NCBI GenBank assembly: GCA_021292105.1
Contig: CM037874.1
Location: forward strand, 16,350,615-16,414,614
Length of the DNA stretch: 64,000 nucleotides
Direction of reading: 5' to 3'
Source: Anadara kagoshimensis
Taxonomy: Eukaryota; Mollusca; Bivalvia; Arcoida; Arcidae
Numbering within the stretch: the first letter of the stretch is position 1; the number at the start of each line of letters is the position of its first letter. Below are positions 38,743-50,248 of the stretch, piece by piece. The position numbers and the translations under genes are program-made. The notes below the pieces were generated by a model. The model had not been told where the DNA came from. It did no database searches and saw only the letters and a list, made by a program, of their open reading frames with translations.

Positions 38743-40858
38743 CAATTGTTATAAAAACTTTACTTTAACATGGAAATGTCAGTCTGCATTAAGAGACAAT
38801 ATTATATATGAATCGTGTACACTCTAATTAAGCTGTCTTAAGTCTTATAGATTCCAATGTTACTTTTTAATAAAACATTTCATTTTGAAGGGCTTAAGTT
38901 CTTTTAATATAAACATTTAAAATTTGATATTAGATCAGAAATACGATATGAAGAATGTCAAATATAGATGGTTATCTTAAAAAATGTCCTCAAACCGAGT
39001 GCAGGGACCTTATGATTATGACAAACCACGCCCACTTGCGTGAATTCATATAGAGACAGAATAAACTCGCGACAGAAAGGAGTCTCGGCAATGTTTACCA
39101 GATTGTTTGAACCCACTTTGCATTATATTTGTGTTTTAAAAGTCAAATATGGAATATTTATTTACCCTGGGGGTATAGTAGTTATTGAAAAGCTGAAGGA
39201 AAATTGGGCGTTCTAGGTGTATAGACCTGACGAATCTCAACTCTTATAATTATAGGTTTATTCCGCTGTGTCTTGCGCATTTACGGACGGGTTTCAATGT
39301 TACTATCACAATTAAATTCAAAAACCTTTTATGGAATTCAAACTTTTAAATATCGGTTCGAAATCTCATGAAGTGATTTCATGGACAAGTGTAAAGATGA
39401 TGTTTACATAGCTATTCGGCATATTTACATTTTTATATCGGGTTTCTGTACGGGTATTTTTCAGTTTGTCGGGCGGTTGTGGTTTATGTACACTGAATTA
39501 CACATACCTCTAAGGAAATTCTTTTCAATTTGAAGAAAGTACGTTTTGTTATGTGTGTAATATAGTTCTTGGTATAATTATTTGTTAATGAAGTCATAAA
39601 CTGCATGTTCACTTGTCATCAAGATAGTCAAGAACTTGTATCATATACTGATGTTTTTATTTTTTATTTTTTTTAAATTCAAACACAAGTTTTTTTTTTA
39701 ATTTAAACTACCTTCATTTAAAAGGAGTTCATTGATATCTTCGCTATAAATTATCTAATGATATTTTCTATAATAATAAAAATACTATTATGTAATTGTG
39801 GAAAACATATACTGATGGTCATTTTTTTTATAAAATATATGTTGTCTGTATTTTAAATGTACATGTACATGCATTTATGGACACTGGTTGGAAAATAATT
39901 GGGCTCTTTTGGAGGAAACCATTTTAACAATAAAGGTAGTGCCCGTCCGGTAGACAGGGTCATTATAATAATAATCTGTGACCTTCATATTGCGTTCGTC
40001 TTTCCTCTTTTCTTGTCTTGTTCCTTTTGTTTCTTGCGCTCGTTTTTGGTTGCATTTGGGAACTGTTCTTTGGCTGCAAATTGTCTCAGTTTTTTTTACC
40101 TTTATTTAAACTTCAAGTAATAAGAGACCCTTTAAGGGGTTTCAAAGAATGTGGTGGGATCTGCTTAAAGAAAAAAATATAACAAGTATAAATAAAATAT
40201 ATAGTATAATATATAAAGTCAAGAACAAACATACCAACCCATGCCAAAATCACAATCAATCCCAAAGCAAAGTAAAAAATTTTTGAAAACTGGCAAATTA
40301 AAACGGCGAAGTGAGACCGGGTGCTCCAGAAAGGTAAGCTGTAACTAAATAAAAGAAATGTACTTGTAAACACGTAAACGCACAAAACATGAAAAATATA
40401 AAAATGTAACGTACATGTAACGTAACCTTGTCAAACTGGCATAAAACGTTCGATATTTCGAAAATGAAATGAAATGAAATAAAGTTCAATATATTACAGT
40501 TAAAATATAAGAAGTTGTAGTATATCAAATCTTCAATTGTTGTTTCAAATGGTTTCTTGTAGGTAAAAAGACCTTACACGTTCTTGACATTGAAAAAAAG
40601 TAAAGAAAAAATATGAGATGCTGATTGACTTTCAAATATGCCACATTGTCAGCTTTGGTATACACACTTTGTTTATTTTGGAAACCATTAGTTTTCAGCT
40701 TCAGACCTCATGCCAAACACAATGCAGACCCATCAATCAATGAGGATATTACCAGGTCATACCGGAGTAAAAAAACAGTAGAGGGTGAAATCTGACGAGA
40801 ATGTAACACATTGTTACGTTTTTTGTACTATCTGCTAAATACTCTGCGAGATAAGCTA
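38743..40858. other. Mostly unrecognised AT-rich DNA
   Basis: It contains one partial dispersed repeat (40213-40335). 38996-39130 is non-repetitive with CACGCCCACTTGCGTGAATT. No gene is supported. Confidence 0.4.
40213..40335 (-). repeat. GGAGCACCCGGTCTCACT family copy, partial
   Basis: AATCCCAAAGCAAAGTAAAA, GAAAACTGGCAAATTAAAAC and GTGAGACCGGGTGCTCCAG in inverted orientation. Confidence 0.6.
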
Positions 40859-41583
40859 CAGTACAGACCTGTCGAAAATTTAACACTGAGCCGACGAAAA
40901 AGGGTGAAAGATTGGCTGCCGAAGTATGAATAACAATTGGCCAAAAAAGCTGCAATGAGATATATAGCATCTGCCGAAAAGCCGTCGAATTACACGTAAC
41001 AAAGATTCGAGATAATCTGGAGATTCGGCCCTTTTTAGATAAGTGGTAAACTTACTGGTCTGGAGCAGCAATGCCAGCCCGAAATTTTATAGAAATCTGC
41101 CAGCTAGGCCGAATTCGATTTTCTTCAAACAGTTAAAGTCATAATATTATTTATATTATTATTACTCAACTTATAGGGTGACCTGGCATTACACATACCT
41201 TTTATTAAGAAAACCTGTATATTAAGATCACAGGAACCACTAGTCCACGTGTAATTAATTTAACATTTATAATATAAATAACAATACGACTGACTGAATA
41301 TGCTAGTTGAAGAAAATCGAATTGCGGGCTGGCGGATTTCCAAAAATTGTGGGCTGGAATTACGGCCTAGCTCCACACCAGCAAGTTCAACACTTATCTG
41401 ACTAAAAAGGGCCGATTCGCCAGATTATCTCGACTCCTCGTTGCGTGTAATTCGGCAGTTTTTCGGTAGATGGTATCATTCTCAAGGCCGCATTTAGCCA
41501 CTAGCTTCCATACCCCTGCAGTCAAATTACACTTAGGTCTTTTCGTTGACGGAGTGTTAAACTTTTGGCAGGTCTGTACTGTA
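40859..41583. mobile_element. Two inverted palindromic MITEs flanking another foldback: a 725-bp near-palindrome
   Basis: The outer ends are CAGTACAGACCTGTCGAAAA (40859) and GTGTTAAACTTTTGGCAGGT (to 41583). MITE halves at 40859-41069 and 41381-41583 are near inverses of each other. Between them, TTCGATTTTCTTCAAACAG (about 41112) pairs with GTTGAAGAAAATCGAA (about 41308), and CAGCCCGAAATTTTATAGAA with CCAAAAATTGTGGGCTGG. Confidence 0.75.
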
Positions 41584-42469
41584 GATTATGATATATGTAA
41601 TTTGGATGTGGGACAATGTTATGTCAATATGAGGCTTACTAAGATAAATGTTTCTGTCTAAGTCGTTACTCTCATTTGGACGTGTGAATAGTTTCTACTA
41701 AATCACTACATGTTCTGATTTATCAAAACTGAAGGGTGCTCCCACCAACGGCAGGATTGGTAAATTCTTGTTTTACATAAACATGTGTCGGGTTTCATTT
41801 TAATATTAATCAGTAACAAGATGTACACTTTAAGATATTGTATATTACTAGTCAAATCTACGGAATATTGCACCTTTCGGAAGAAACCGTGGCGTGGCAC
41901 GCTATTTAGAGAACCTTCCCTGGACATTGACCTGAACTCACTATATAGCCCGTTCAGTCTGGGAGGTAAATCATTCAATCAATAAATCTATCAATCAATC
42001 TACTTAATATTGGATGCAGGGTTAGATGTCTCTGAATGGCTAGAAGTTCGTGTTATGTTAAAGTAACATCTATGATAATAATATGAATATTGAATAGAAA
42101 TTATGAATTGCCAACTTGTCCATTTCACTTTAAATTCATTGATACACATATATATATATACGCAGTGATTTTGACAAAACCGATTTAACAGAAAATTAAT
42201 GTCATAGATTTAGCCTATTTTGACAATATTGTTAACGCTTACTTTCCACCAACAATTTGTAAATCTTGGAACTCTTTATCGCTGGAAGTACATTTGTCGA
42301 TAATTATAATTGTAAAATACAAACCGGATTACGGTTGCAAACTTGCTCAGTAAACCCCGCAAGTGGTCTAAAAGGTACGAGAAAAATCCATTCAACTATA
42401 TGGCAATGTATTTTGAAATTGATAAAAATGCCAGAAAAGACATTTGTGTGTACACTAAAAACTCGATAC
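41584..42469. other. Unrecognised DNA
   Basis: Overlapping 90- and 66-codon frames on opposite strands at 41706-41985 lack recognisable motifs. An AATC short repeat (about 41970-42000) follows and may mark a retroelement 3' end. Confidence 0.35.
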
Positions 42470-42960
42470 AAAAAAGCTTAAGTACAACAGTTCAATAAAT
42501 AAGTTTATTATAAATTTACATTTTGGTGCATTTCACCCAATTATTCAAATTGAAAGGAATATTGCAAAAATAATAATAATATTAAAATAAAATAAAATAA
42601 AAAGTGAAGATGGATTCAAAAGCAGGACAGGTTAAATATCATGATATCAAGTTAGTATTACAATTTGGTACATTTCGCCAGTTAGTTAATTATTTTTGTT
42701 AAAATTGAAAGAGACGATGCTTATATAAAATTTTGATGCAAAAGCAGGGCACAATTTCATCAGTTCAATAAATAAGTTTAGTGTTACAATTATTTACATT
42801 TCATACATGTCACCCAATTATTTTTATTTAAATAGAAAGAATATTGCAAAAAAAGTGAAACTCGATGCAAAGCAAGACATTATTTTATCAGTTTAGTATT
42901 ACAATTTGGTGCATTTCGCTTAGTTACTTATTCTTATTTAAAATTAAAAGAAATGAAGTT
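42470..42960. repeat. Degenerate ~115-130 bp tandem repeat, about four units
   Basis: Each unit has GATGCAAAAGCAGG(AC), CAGTTCAATAAATAAGTTTA or a shorter form, GTATTACAATTTGGTGCATT, TCGCC(C)AGTTA and AAATTGAAAG. Confidence 0.65.
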
Positions 42961-43494
42961 AAAAGACAATCACTATATGAAGTGAAGTAAAAAATAAATG
43001 CAAGAAGAACCGTAATAATTCCTAAAATACAATACCAAAAAAGGCAGAAAATTTTCCTCGAATAAAAAGAGTCGATGTAATATGTGATTTTCTGGAAGAC
43101 TGAAGCATAAGATTGGAAGTGCTCATTCAATTTATGTCAGAAATTTTCTCAATTACCGGCATCAATAATCCTGTGTCATAACTGGTCACCAGCTATCACT
43201 GACAGGCGCAGTTACCATGGAAACCATACGAAAATAGGGATTTTACCGTGGATATCATTATGTCAGAAAATGAGATTTTACTCTATAAATTGAGTGACTT
43301 CTTCGGTAAGACTTGTAAATGAGCAGACGTCATTTTCTTTTCCAGTCCTTAGACTTCCATTAAGATACGAAAATAGGAGTTCGTCGTATCCCAATTATTT
43401 ATAGGACACAAATAGGACGGCTAATTAATCAAGATAACGAAAAAATTAAATAGAGTAGAATATATAGGCCATAAAACAAACCAGCTTATATTTA

Positions 43495-43554
43495 TGTCGT
43501 GTGCTGTTTTTGAATTTTTATTAAAATTATGCACTCAAAAATCAGCACATGACA
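43495..43554. mobile_element. Small hairpin MITE
   Basis: TGTCGTGTGCTGTTTTTGAA pairs with CTCAAAAATCAGCACATGAC across an AT-rich loop. Confidence 0.8.
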
Positions 43555-43964
43555 TTTATATAGAAGTACATGTAAATTCAGCTGAAAAAAACGTGTACTT
43601 TGCAATGGCGAATGCAGCCAACTCGATACCGTTCAAGTTCATTACAAAAATGGCTGAAAAAACTTATGGGAACCACTGATTATAAAACTGCTGGTTTTGC
43701 ACGGACGCTGGAGTAAATGTAAGCCGACCTCGCTCTCATTGTTATAGTTTAATTAAAGACTTTATTTCAACGTGAAAGTTCTTGCAGTACACATTTTTAT
43801 TATACACAGTGACCATACAAAAACTCCTATATTATCACCAATTATCTAGTTATGTTTAACTTTTTATTCTTTGGACATGCCTTGCTTTGTTATGCTGTTT
43901 TCCTGGTTGTTCTAGGTCAAGTATATATTACTCAAATAAAATCGTCCATTTTTCTTAAACTTGG

Positions 43965-44066
43965 TCTGCCTCGGCAAAACAGGATGCGATTACCCTTCTG
44001 GATCACCTGGCCTTGCCTCCCTGGTAGATGTTCACGTTTTGCTTTTGGGATTGTGATTTGAACATG
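43965..44066 (+). repeat. GGAGCACCCGGTCTCACT family copy, partial
   Basis: TTACCCTTCTGGATCACCTG ... GCTTTTGGGATTGTGATTTG; the middle is shortened. Confidence 0.55.
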
Positions 44067-44754
44067 ATATGCTTGCTTCTTACTTCTAATGTTCAAACAA
44101 TAATTGTTGACAGTGTCATTATGGCCCTTGCAAAAAGGGGTTATATTTTCGAGGAAAAGGTGTCAACATATGTATCACAACATGTCTTGATCAATTGTAT
44201 TTGAACAGACAAGTGTTGCAGTTGAGCTCGTGATAAATGTAACATTTTATCCTATGTCATCTATTTTCTGATAAACCCATGAGTATTGACCCACAGACAC
44301 TATTTTTGTGGGACAGAATTTTTATTTTGGTTGCAATGACTTAGAGCACAGAACAGATAAAACACCGAATTTCTTTAAACTTAAAAAATTAAAAACATCA
44401 ATAAAAAACATTTTTTCCACAATTTTATTTGCTTCACATAAATCATTAAAACAAAATATGATAACTAATTTTTGTCACAAATTAGAATTTACATCAATAA
44501 ATATTATAATTGTGAATATATGTACATGAGAAACATCTTCGATGCATGTGTGATAATAGAAATGAACCTAAAAACAATGTTATATGGAAAACTATAGTTT
44601 ATAGTTTGCGAATTTTAAAAAAAAATACACTCCTCCGGCAAAAGACAGTGTGATTTTACGATGCAATGTTAATAGTTCGACTGCAATTAAAATGATATTT
44701 TATACCGGATATTTCAGTTCTCACACAAGTGCTAAGCTCTATAATCCCATGTCA

Positions 44755-45003
44755 CATTCCACATGGTTATATAAATCTACACAACAACTGACAGACATTA
44801 CCTCGTATCTAGCACTTTACTAAAACGAGTCCAATCATGTAGATTGGTCTATTATTCAAAGTCCATGTTAGAAGAAATCCGTGTTTCCGCATGGTTAGCG
44901 GCACATAACAACTTGCAACATTGCCTCGTTTCTAGCATTTTATAGAAACGAGTCCCATCATTAAGCATGGCCGATTCATTCAATTTAATTTTGGAAGAAA
45001 TCT
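44755..45003. repeat. Tandem duplication (123 bp) carrying an inverted-repeat hairpin
   Basis: CATTACCTCGTATCTAGCAC (44796) and CATTGCCTCGTTTCTAGCAT (44919) start similar ~85-bp blocks. In the second, CTCGTTTCTA and TAGAAACGAG form a perfect 10-bp stem with an 8-nt loop. It lies about 600-850 bp downstream of the LHX1/5 stop. Confidence 0.7.
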
Positions 45004-45607
45004 CTGCCCGTGCACACGGAATTCAAAACGTCACAGTATATTCTCATGAAACAGAATAGCAACAATAATGATTTTAAATTTCTATATTATTATTATTGCA
45101 CTGTCTTCAATTAAGTCCGTAATTTTATGGATTAAATTCAAGAGCACCTGCAAAACAACTGAAGGTGCTACCTCATTTGTCTTGTAATTATAACATTTAT
45201 TTCTAATAATGAATAAAACATCATTTTCAAAAGCAATTTACTGCAACAAAAACAATGAAATTATGAGTTAAATAACAAATGTACGAGAAATAGTACAAAA
45301 ACGGGACAATATCGAACAATTACATCATAAAATCTGAACATTAACATTGATAAAATTACTGGGTTATAACAAAGGAGTGGTTATCCACACTAGCTGTTGA
45401 CACCCAAATCAACCCAAACACTTCAGATAGACGGGTTATCTGACTTGTATATCCTCCTTTGGAAGCCGTCTGCAGCAGAGGGAAACTGTACAGGGAGTCA
45501 GTTTACCATGTGTATTTTATTCATCACAATTAATTTCCGGAGAAACGTACAATTTCTCGTGAGGTTTTGGAATGGCTAATATTTTTCTTGTAGGTTCATC
45601 TTTATTT
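45004..45607 (-). other. Probable LHX1/5 3' UTR and proximal downstream flank
   Basis: An AATAAA (minus strand) lies directly after the stop at 45601-45606, too close to be a normal cleavage signal for this codon. A second AATAAA is at 45516-45521, and further AT-rich candidates follow. The 3' UTR end cannot be fixed from sequence. No other gene is visible in this stretch. Confidence 0.4.
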
Positions 45608-45789
45608 TCACCATGCTTCTGTCATTTCTTGATGTGGGTGGGACAACGTTGGGAATGGTCCTGGAAGGGATCTTGGTGGTCCATTGCCCATAAAAGGTGC
45701 TCCGTCGTGCCTGTGTAGCGACATTGGTTCGGGAGAGTTGGAAGACGGAACCATATGGTCATTTGGTATAAACTGTCCATCCACATCTA
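45608..45789 (-). CDS. LHX1/5 (Lim1): LHX1/LHX5-type protein, terminal exon with stop codon
   Basis: The acceptor TTTTCGTTTCAG precedes TAGATGTGG; with the single A carried over from the previous exon this reads I-D-V-D-G-Q. The exon encodes 59 complete codons and a TGA stop (45608-45610). The C-terminus is rich in Pro, Ser and His (FPTLSHPHQEMTEAW) and ends EMTEAW, comparable to the EMNEAVW-like end of vertebrate LHX1. That conserved C-terminal tip plus the phase match makes this the true last coding exon. Joined to the two exons at 51751-51894 and 59875-60034 it gives 161 C-terminal residues. The upstream residues that would read in frame at 45790-45826 are intronic. Confidence 0.92.
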
Positions 45790-45885
45790 CTGAAACGAAA
45801 AGAAACAAAACGTTAACAGTAGGCATAAGTTATTGATAATCTTTATCTCATGTAAATCCACCTCATTCCAATATTAATAACCAAG

Positions 45886-45980
45886 GCCCAGTTTCACAAT
45901 TATTTCCTAACAAAGATTTTATTTCAAACTTAAATCTGGCATATTTGAAATCCGAATAAATTGTCTTATTAACCCCTTTT
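45886..45980. mobile_element. Partial copy of the CCCCGGTTTCATAAT foldback family
   Basis: CCCAGTTTCACAATTATTTC, CTAACAAAGATTTTATTTCA and CTTAAATCTGGC; only one arm is present. Confidence 0.6.
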
Positions 45981-46299
45981 CCCCAGACTCTACCAATCCC
46001 ATATTTTTCAGAAAGAATAAAAAATTTAGGGGAAAGTAAATGGAGGCTTCGCCAATTATAGAAGAATAAAATATCGCAATATTACACTATGTTCCAAAGA
46101 CAATTGCCACAATATTTTTTCATATGCATATACCTCTCGAAAGGCTCATAGACCCGGTATGTTTGTTTTGTTTTGTTTTGTTTTTTTATTAAAAGGGGAA
46201 TAAAATGTCGCAATAACTGAAATTATCAATACACTGATCTGTGTAACAAAGTATTGTGTTTTAATTCATCGGTATAAATAATTCAGAACCCGATATAGA

Positions 46300-46513
46300 G
46301 TACAGACATGTCGAAAATTTAACACTGAGATAACGAGAATGAGTTGAAATTCGGTTGCCGAGTGGACTAAATATGGAAAGCTAGAGAATAAAAAGCTGCC
46401 AAAAGGTAGATATAGCAGCTATGGACATATAGCTAACGAGGGGCCAATATCCACTGATGATTCGGCACTAATTCGTTAGCTTAGTGTTAAACTTTGTGGA
46501 CAGGTCTGCTGTA
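46300..46513. mobile_element. Palindromic MITE, first of a tandem pair in LHX1/5 intron
   Basis: Ends GTACAGACATGTCGAAAATT and AACTTTGTGGACAGGTCTG. The preceding flank ATTCAGAACCCGATATAGAG is repeated before the next copy. Confidence 0.85.
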
Positions 46514-46530
46514 ATTCAGAACCTGATATA

Positions 46531-46723
46531 CAGTTCCGACATGGCAACAGTTTAATACTGAGCTAACGAGAATGAGTTGAAATTTGGCTACCAAGTGGAC
46601 GGTACAAAGTCGAGATAGATATAGCAGCTGACGAGATATAGCTAACGAGGGACCCTGATGAGCTGTCGATTTGGCAGTAATTCGTTAGCTTAGTGTCAAA
46701 CTTTCGACCGGCCTGTTCTGTAC
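46531..46723. mobile_element. Palindromic MITE, second of the tandem pair
   Basis: Ends CAGTTCCGACATGGCAACAG and AAACTTTCGACCGGCCTGTT; it is preceded by ATTCAGAACCTGATATACAG, the same flank as its neighbour. Confidence 0.85.
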
Positions 46724-46968
46724 GACACCAAATGTTACACTTCATTAAGTATGTACGGAATAAATATCTGCATGTTATGATATCATATTACAATACCTAG
46801 AAGATATTTGAGATAAGTTGCTAATACGGCAGATTACAGTTTTTGCATATGACTGGAAATTTATGTTGATTTCATTCAAAGGGAATATCTATTACCGTTA
46901 AAAAACAAATTCCGTGTGAAAATGATGTGTGAAACAGTGTCACCTGTAACAGCCAGGTTCATGTTAAT

Positions 46969-46969
<1 letters not shown>

Positions 46970-47008
<39 letters not shown>
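46970..47008. repeat. CT microsatellite
   Basis: Uninterrupted TCTCTC run. Confidence 0.95.
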
Positions 47009-47011
<3 letters not shown>

Positions 47012-47152
47012 AATGATGTTGCTATTAATCATTTAACTCACGGTTTAAGTCGAATTTGACCAAAATAAATTTTGATGATGCCTATAATATCTCTGTTATC
47101 CAAAATTATCCTGAATGTATTTAGCTTCCCATTTCATTCTCAATTTTGATAC

Positions 47153-47330
47153 CACACGTGGTGGGTGTAGCTAGCTTATTTGTAAACATTAAGCATTAAC
47201 CCTACGGAACACCCGACCTCACATTCCTGGTGGAAGTTCACGTGTTTCACTTTATTTGCAAGTTTTCAAAAGTTTTTTACGTTGTTTTGGGGACTTTTTG
47301 GATTGTGATTTGAACATGAACCGGTATGAT
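47153..47330 (+). repeat. GGAGCACCCGGTCTCACT family copy in LHX1/5 intron
   Basis: CACACGTGGTGGGTGTAGCT, GGAACACCCGACCTCACATT, GGTGGAAGTTCACGTG and GGATTGTGATTTGAACATG are in order; it is one of the fullest copies. Confidence 0.65.
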
Positions 47331-47509
47331 TGTGTTTAATTTAAAAACTTAATATATAACGTAAAATACCACCAGTATAACTGTACATGTATTACAAATT
47401 GAAAGTTACATGTACGTGCCAATAAATTCGCAATTAGGTTTTTAAAAGATTTTTTCTCAAAAGAGGACCAAACGGAAACATAAATTGCAATCTAGAACAA
47501 AACCTAACT

Positions 47510-47576
47510 GCCATGTGTTATTTTTTGAATGTGTTATTTCATTAAAATTTAATAGTGCGTATGACATAACATCGCC
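47510..47576. mobile_element. Small hairpin MITE, decayed
   Basis: GCCATGTGTTATTTTTTGAA is followed by TTATTTCATTAAAATTTAAT and GTGCGTATGACAT; the arms are mismatched. It lies in the LHX1/5 last intron. Confidence 0.6.
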
Positions 47577-47802
47577 GCAGAAAGTAAACGGTGCATGCTG
47601 TCGGGAAAACACTTAATAAATTACTTTTAAATATAAAATAATTTTGTAATATCAAAATTAATCTAGTTAAAATCACGTTCTGCAATCATGCATATAGGGC
47701 CGAAATAATTAATTGATAATTGTATTGATTGCAAATAAGTGATAAAAACGTCTCATCTATTTGCAGTTCTCCTCATTGCTTGAGGTTTGTGCGATATGTG
47801 AA

Positions 47803-48026
47803 GTACAGGCCTGTCGAAAGTTTAACACGAAGCTTACGAAATATTACCGAATCGGCAGCCCATGCCATCCGGGCCCCTCCATATCTACAAATCAGTAGCT
47901 GCTATCTTTCTCGGCAAGGCGGCTTTAATTTTTGGTCACTAACTATCCATATCTCGGCCACTCGGCGGTTGAACTTTGGCTCCTATTCGTTAGCTCAGTG
48001 TTAAACTTTCGACAGGCATGTACTAT
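47803..48026. mobile_element. Palindromic MITE in LHX1/5 intron
   Basis: Ends GTACAGGCCTGTCGAAAGTT and TTAAACTTTCGACAGGCATG. Confidence 0.85.
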
Positions 48027-48153
48027 ACTTGTATACTTCAGTTAAGTGATATGGCTTAAATATTGCATTCATATTGCATTTGGTTGAAACTCATTTTCAT
48101 AACCATGAAATAAGCTTCAATTAATGAAAATTAAAATACAAAACCCAAACGCA

Positions 48154-48332
48154 CAGTACAGACCTGTCGAAAGTGTAACACTAAGCCAACGAATAGATGT
48201 CGAAGGTCAGTTGCTCAATGGCCCAGACACTGTCCTGTCGAGATAGATAGCAGCGGTTGAAATATAGCTAACGAGTTTTCGATTTGGCGCTTATTCCTTA
48301 GCTTAGTGTTTAACTTTCGACAGGTCGGTGTT
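48154..48332. mobile_element. Palindromic MITE in LHX1/5 intron
   Basis: Ends CAGTACAGACCTGTCGAAAG and TTTAACTTTCGACAGGTCGG. Confidence 0.85.
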
Positions 48333-49014
48333 TTAATACGTCATAACTTGTTATTGACATGAATCAAAAACATTGCAATATATATTGATGAGTTATAGTG
48401 CGTTAAACTTGTCCTGTCCGCTTGACCTTTAATTTAATATTTATTATGGACAAGTACATCTTTATATATGGAATACATGTTTATATTTCGGCTACATCAT
48501 GGGAAACATGCATCGTTTATGTGAATCCAAAACAACCCTTGTATTGTGAAACCTTCGATATGATATTCCTAATAAGGTCAAGCGGACAGGTCAATGTTGT
48601 TTGCCTATACAATAGTGTTTCGGGAGCGTGTTTACATGAAGTTTATGTCATCTTTATAGGTATTTTATCTTTATTCCATTGAAGCTTAAAAACCAACAGC
48701 TTACACCGTGACTATTTCACCATTGGTACCTACAAACCGACACTATTTTGTAGCATGTTGCAGCTCTTTTCAGCTTTAAGCTTTAGATATTAGGTCATAA
48801 AGACGGCTCAACAAACACACAACATGTGTTATAGCTCTTCATAAAAGGTTCATTATTTGAACATCTGTATTGCAGGATTAATATTGTTTCTTCGCACAAT
48901 AAGCCAGAGTCCCCAATACCCAGCTCTATCTATCGACCTATGATCGCTAATCACCATAACAACAAGCTGTTACCACGGACACACTCTACTGTATAGTCAG
49001 TCTGTCTACTCATG

Positions 49015-49270
49015 TTTTATGAATATATAATATTTTAGATATTTTAAGAAAAATTTAAAAATGATATTCATGAATAATATGATAGATATTTTTAAGAAAA
49101 ATAAAAAAAATATTATTCATGAATAATAATTTAGATATTTTAGGCAAAATTAAAAAAATAATATTCAGATATTTTAGAAAAATTAAAAAAAATGATATTC
49201 ATGTTTTAAGAACAATTTTTTGAAAAAAAAATATTCATGAATAAAATTATTTTTAGATTTAGGTTTTTCT
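49015..49270. repeat. AT-rich degenerate tandem repeat
   Basis: TTTTAAGAAAAATTAAAAAA followed by TGATATTCATGAATAATA recurs about five times at 50-60 bp spacing. Confidence 0.65.
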
Positions 49271-49371
49271 TCTAAAAACGACATGAATATTGTATTTTTC
49301 ATTTATACATACGAATGACATATGCCGAAGTGAAACAATATCCGCGTTTTAACCGTTAGTAAGATATAGAG

Positions 49372-49590
49372 CATCGGTGACCAAGTGGTCTAATTATAGA
49401 GCGCGCGCGCACGGACACACTCCCACTCTCCCAAGTTTGTATCATACTAGAGAATATCCTAGTGCAAGATAATTTGTCATTTCGCTTGCCGAAGGTAAGT
49501 GGATTTCTCTAGGGACTCCGGTTTCCTCACCGTCCCAGGACTGACTACTTATATAAGTTAAAAAATCTTGACCGATGTGTACAACACCAT
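49372..49590 (+). mobile_element. tRNA-derived SINE (family A), diverged, in LHX1/5 intron
   Basis: The A-box region reads CGGTGACCAAGTGGTC, followed by a GC-dinucleotide run. The body holds TTGTCATTTCGCTTGCCGAA and TCCGGTTTCCTCACCGTCC, and the tail ATATAAGTTAAAAAATCTTGAC. It matches the order of the other family A copies. Confidence 0.65.
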
Positions 49591-49851
49591 ACCTCCACTC
49601 CATGCTGTTATTAAGCGCTAACTTGCTAGTATCTTAAAGTATGTTGATCAAACTTTAACTCGCTTTTAATTAGCAAGACATAAAGCCACTAGACGGAATT
49701 AAAACTTGCTAAAACGTGTCTGACGTTTTATTTTCCATTGTGTCGAATTACTAGTTAATATTTAACAGAGTTCTATATAATAAACAAACTGGATCAGATC
49801 ACGGACACGGAACAACATTTTGTCATCAGTAACCATCTCGATCCTGAGTCT

Positions 49852-50070
49852 GACGGGACAATGTCGAATGTTTAACACTAAGCCAACTTATTTTTAATGC
49901 CTAATCGGCATCTCATCTCGGTCCCTTTTTGGCGTTATCTCGACAGCTGCTATATCTATCTGTCGGTTGTTTTTCGAATGCTAGCTATCCATATCTCGGC
50001 TACTCAGCAATTGTGCTTCAAGTCTTTTTTCTTGAGCTCAGTGTTAAACTTTCGACAGGTCTGTACTTTA
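49852..50070. mobile_element. Palindromic MITE in LHX1/5 intron
   Basis: Ends ACGGGACAATGTCGAATGTT and TTAAACTTTCGACAGGTCTG; internal AGCTATCCATATCTCGGCTA is the inverse of the family's GATATGGATAGC motif. Confidence 0.85.
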
Positions 50071-50248
50071 CACGGAACTTGAAATGATTAATGAATTTTC
50101 AATAAATCGATTATGTTGAACTTTAGACTACAAGTCATTAATGGCTTAACACGCGCTTAGATTAGGCCGCTATCTGAAATCATGAATTTATATTACTTAC
50201 TTATCTTTTGACATTTGTTTTTGTTTTCTTTTTTTTATTTATTTATTA

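Larger units (their letters stand above)
42961..44754. other. Unrecognised AT-rich DNA around two small repeats
   Basis: Apart from the hairpin MITE at 43495 and the partial repeat at 43965, nothing is recognised. Confidence 0.4.

Noticed and set aside
41706..41978. 90-codon minus-strand frame (PPRLNGLYSEFRS...)
   Set aside because: No family recognised and an opposing frame covers the same bases. It could be a decayed retroelement piece, but I cannot support that.
45601..45606. AATAAA right after the LHX1/5 stop as the polyadenylation signal
   Set aside because: It begins 1 base after the stop codon, leaving almost no 3' UTR; a more distal site is more likely.
45790..45826. Extending the terminal LHX1/5 exon upstream to the ATG at 45826
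   Set aside because: The sequence there is a pyrimidine-rich acceptor (TTTTCGTTTCAG), and the phase with the linker exon fits only a start at 45789.
49897..50082. Frames sharing VLNFRQVCT (also near 17796, 20859, 40749, 41470, 52035)
   Set aside because: The shared peptide is simply the translation of the MITE terminal repeat GTGTTAAACTTTCGACAGGT.
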